Shown here: piece by piece, positions 62,095 through 64,000 of the stretch
How positions within the stretch are numbered: position 1 is the first letter of the stretch
Layout of the letters: each line of letters starts with the position of its first letter
Assembly (NCBI GenBank): GCA_020283715.1
Contig: JAIQCW010000317.1
Coordinates: 62,001 to 126,000 of the forward strand
DNA length: 64,000 nucleotides
Source of the DNA: Cytauxzoon felis
Taxonomy: Eukaryota; Apicomplexa; Aconoidasida; Piroplasmida; Theileriidae
Reading direction: 5' to 3'
The notes under the pieces: model-generated
What the model saw: only the letters and a program-made list of their open reading frames with translations
What the model was told of the DNA's origin: nothing
Databases searched by the model: none
Program-made: the position numbers and the translations under genes

Positions 62095-62402
62095 CAACCA
62101 CTGTTTCCACTCGCTTCCACCGTAGGTCCAATCACTATCTTCCTTCGTCTTGCAGACAGCCTCTCTATTTATCTATCTCTAAAGAGTAGAGCCACTCCCA
62201 GAGATCGTGGCGATGATGAAGGTTATAGTTATTGGACCTCAAGTGGATGTGGAACCCGAGAACGATCTCCGGGAGTTTGAGGGGGAAGTAATTAGGAAAG
62301 CTGTCTGCAGGACGAGTAGACGCAGGATAGACCTCGAGTGGAGAGCTCCATGCAATGGAAAATGAAGGTGGAGATGATATATAGATTGGACCCGGAGTAG
62401 AT
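62095..62402. repeat. PTW repeat between fusion gene and PRP28 exon
   Basis: CCACCGTAGGTCC, CTTGCAGACAGCC tag, CTATTTATCTATCTC, W core, C2-like core, GCTGTCTGCAGGACG tag, ACCTCGAGTGG, CTCCATGCAATGG tag. Probably in a PRP28 intron. Confidence 0.85.
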
Positions 62403-62407
62403 ATATG

Positions 62408-64000
62408 TTAATACGAGAGAAAATTATGTGGCGTCCCCATAATTATGGTGTATTTTATCCCCATATAAAATAATGTTTTTTTCAAATACCCATCACATGA
62501 GAACATAGTAAATACACATGTTATAAGCATTAATAATACAGAAAATTGATTGATTGATCCTACAAATCCTACATTGCTCTGCTTAGCTCCACCACCAAAT
62601 GCTGTGGACTCCATAAATTCCTGAACAGTATTGAAGACAACTCCAAAAAATCCAACGACATAAGGATTATCCTTGACATGTCTACCGATAAATCCTTCAG
62701 GAAAGTGTAATGTACTGAAGAATACATAAAGACAAATCAAATAAGGGACACCACCTATAAGCCACATATAATGATACAAAGTTCTATTTACTTTTATCTG
62801 ATCATGAGGTGTATCCCATGAATTATAATCCTGTTTGAAATCAATCCATCGTTTCCCAGGGCCTACTGGACCGATTTTAGGAAGTTCCAAATCTATTATC
62901 GCTAGACCAAGATTTGGTAAAGCGCAAATGACGACAATCCACAAGTCAATTTTCTCCGCTCTCTCGGGATCAATTAAAGAATATGGAGAAATCATGGGGT
63001 AAAAAGCATAAATTGTCCCTAATGAAAATGTTAACATTAATATGGGGGACCAGTGATAGGGGTTGTCGAAACATAATAATTCCTTGAATGTACCTTCCCG
63101 CTTTAATATAACTTCAATCAAGTGTTTAGCTTGAGTGCCAATATCAGTAGAACTATTATCATTTGGATCTCCTCTCACGGCGCTAGTTTCTTCCCATTTC
63201 TTAGATGTATGATACCATGTATCACTACTATTCTCATAAATATATATTAATAATGGATTATCGAGTTTCGGATGACCTGTGGCAGAATTAAACTCATAAT
63301 ATACCCATAAATTTTTGGTATTAATATCTACACTTTTGTCAGGTAGTCCCTTAAGTTCTTTACCGTTGTGCTTATATTTAACCGTGCCACTTACACTACC
63401 AGAATGAGTGTATGCCACATATCCTTGAGGTACCTTATTACCATCACTATCCTGCTTCGCAACGGTAATGTCTGTACCGCCTGCATTAGATTTGTATCCA
63501 GACCCGGTGTTATCAAGTAAAATTTCATGTATATCTTTGAGCTCATTAAGTTTATTTGCAAGTGGCTGACCTGATTGTCCAGCAGTATTCGAATCTGGAT
63601 CTATTTTATTAAGTGCTGAACCAGCGTCGTTCCACGTTTGACCCCTCGTATAATATGTCTGAGCGGGTGAACCACTACTTTTCTTAACACAAACAATCAA
63701 TGGGAATTCGTGACCCGTATCATCGGTTTTATAATATACATAAACAGCTGAAACATTTTCCGTAAATGGAATTCCACTCAATAAAACATCATTGTGCATG
63801 ACAAAACCTAATTTGAATTGAGAACCACCAGTTTGAAGTGAATGCTTATATCTCTTGTAACCAGTTGGTACTCCATTACTAGGAGTGGTTTCTTGAGCAA
63901 CTTGAATTTTGGAACCATCAGCACTTGCTTTGTATGTATCATTACCTGACTGGGTATTAGTATGTTCAATTCTAATTTCATATTTAACTTTGAGCCTGTC
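62408..64000 (-). CDS. FAINT-like / multi-membrane fusion protein (5' partial)
   Basis: The frame is open from the window edge. The N-terminal part has FAINT-like units (AVYVYYKTDDTGHEFPLIV and LWVYYEFNSATGHPKLDNPL) ending with KREGTFKEL, like nested gene A. It then turns into a membrane part with about six hydrophobic segments: HWSPILMLTFSLGTIYAF, IDLWIVVICALPNLGLAII, LYHYMWLIGGVPYLICLYVF, FSVLLMLITCVFTMFSCDG. Between them lies IIDLELPKIGPVGPGKRW, resembling the unit end LLDIDY...IGPNGRWY of the 28-38 kb array. It thus joins the two gene families of the window in one protein. It is on the same strand as PRP28 and directly upstream of its exon at 61998, so it is likely nested in a PRP28 intron. 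Confidence 0.65.
   Translation of the reverse strand, partial: DRLKVKYEIRIEHTNTQSGNDTYKASADGSKIQVAQETTPSNGVPTGYKRYKHSLQTGGSQFKLGFVMHNDVLLSGIPFTENVSAVYVYYKTDDTGHEFPLIVCVKKSSGSPAQTYYTRGQTWNDAGSALNKIDPDSNTAGQSGQPLANKLNELKDIHEILLDNTGSGYKSNAGGTDITVAKQDSDGNKVPQGYVAYTHSGSVSGTVKYKHNGKELKGLPDKSVDINTKNLWVYYEFNSATGHPKLDNPLLIYIYENSSDTWYHTSKKWEETSAVRGDPNDNSSTDIGTQAKHLIEVILKREGTFKELLCFDNPYHWSPILMLTFSLGTIYAFYPMISPYSLIDPERAEKIDLWIVVICALPNLGLAIIDLELPKIGPVGPGKRWIDFKQDYNSWDTPHDQIKVNRTLYHYMWLIGGVPYLICLYVFFSTLHFPEGFIGRHVKDNPYVVGFFGVVFNTVQEFMESTAFGGGAKQSNVGFVGSINQFSVLLMLITCVFTMFSCDGYLKKTLFYMGIKYTIIMGTPHNFLSY

Noticed and set aside
40..62402. CRISPR-like array of short repeats
   Set aside because: Repeats are modular, inverted and dispersed in introns over the whole window, with no regular spacer length. 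The genome is eukaryotic.

Overview
The window is eukaryotic nuclear DNA from an apicomplexan parasite, most likely a piroplasm of the Theileria/Babesia group. My best guess is the Theileria equi/haneyi lineage. The evidence is: an apicortin gene (p25-alpha plus doublecortin fusion), a protein with three ApiAP2-type domains, an IF-2 gene of organellar type, many GT-AG introns of only 35-85 bp, FAINT-like (DUF529-like) repeat proteins, and a tandem array of multi-membrane proteins organised like the Theileria Tpr/Tar families. The species name is inference.

Layout. 1-10.6 kb: IF-2 (+, 5' end outside the window), a phosducin-like protein (+), a truncated FAINT-like fragment and a signal-peptide protein (-), a TruA-type tRNA pseudouridine synthase (-), ribosomal protein S14 (+). 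12-20 kb: one gene (+) for a protein of about 2,580 residues with an internal repeat. 20.2-25 kb: a membrane-anchored HAD/NIF-type phosphatase (+) whose third intron holds two complete FAINT-like genes on the same strand. 25-27 kb: BolA-like protein and a nucleotide-sugar-transporter-like protein. 27.4-38.3 kb: the multi-membrane array (-). 38.6-48.3 kb: a degenerate PARP-like/B-box/coiled-coil protein (-), NOSIP (+), an ApiAP2 factor (+), an ENT-like nucleoside transporter (-). 48.8-60.7 kb: a small three-exon gene (-), apicortin (+), eIF3b (-), COX10 (+) with a FAINT-like gene inside its first clear intron, ribosomal protein S24 (-). 61-64 kb: the 3' part of a PRP28/DDX23 helicase (-), then a FAINT/multi-membrane fusion gene (-) that probably lies in a PRP28 intron.

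The most striking signal is a family of about 32 modular, hairpin-rich interspersed repeats, called the 'PTW element' here. Each copy is assembled from a small set of interchangeable pieces: palindrome-like ends (CCACCTGAGGTC and its complement), one of about six short tags, a W or a C core, and sometimes a run of 16-20 bp D units. About two thirds of the copies lie in introns. Introns whose splice junctions I could phase fall into two classes: 35-84 bp without an element and 320 bp or more with one. Three further copies lie in frame inside open reading frames (phosducin-like, TruA, giant protein), all read in the same frame.

Housekeeping genes here (translation, splicing, heme A synthesis, tRNA modification, cytoskeleton) are therefore interrupted both by these elements and, at two well-supported loci plus one likely one, by whole surface-type genes in the same orientation. 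Exon coordinates were derived by hand from reading frame, GT-AG signals and family conservation, and have not been confirmed by transcripts.
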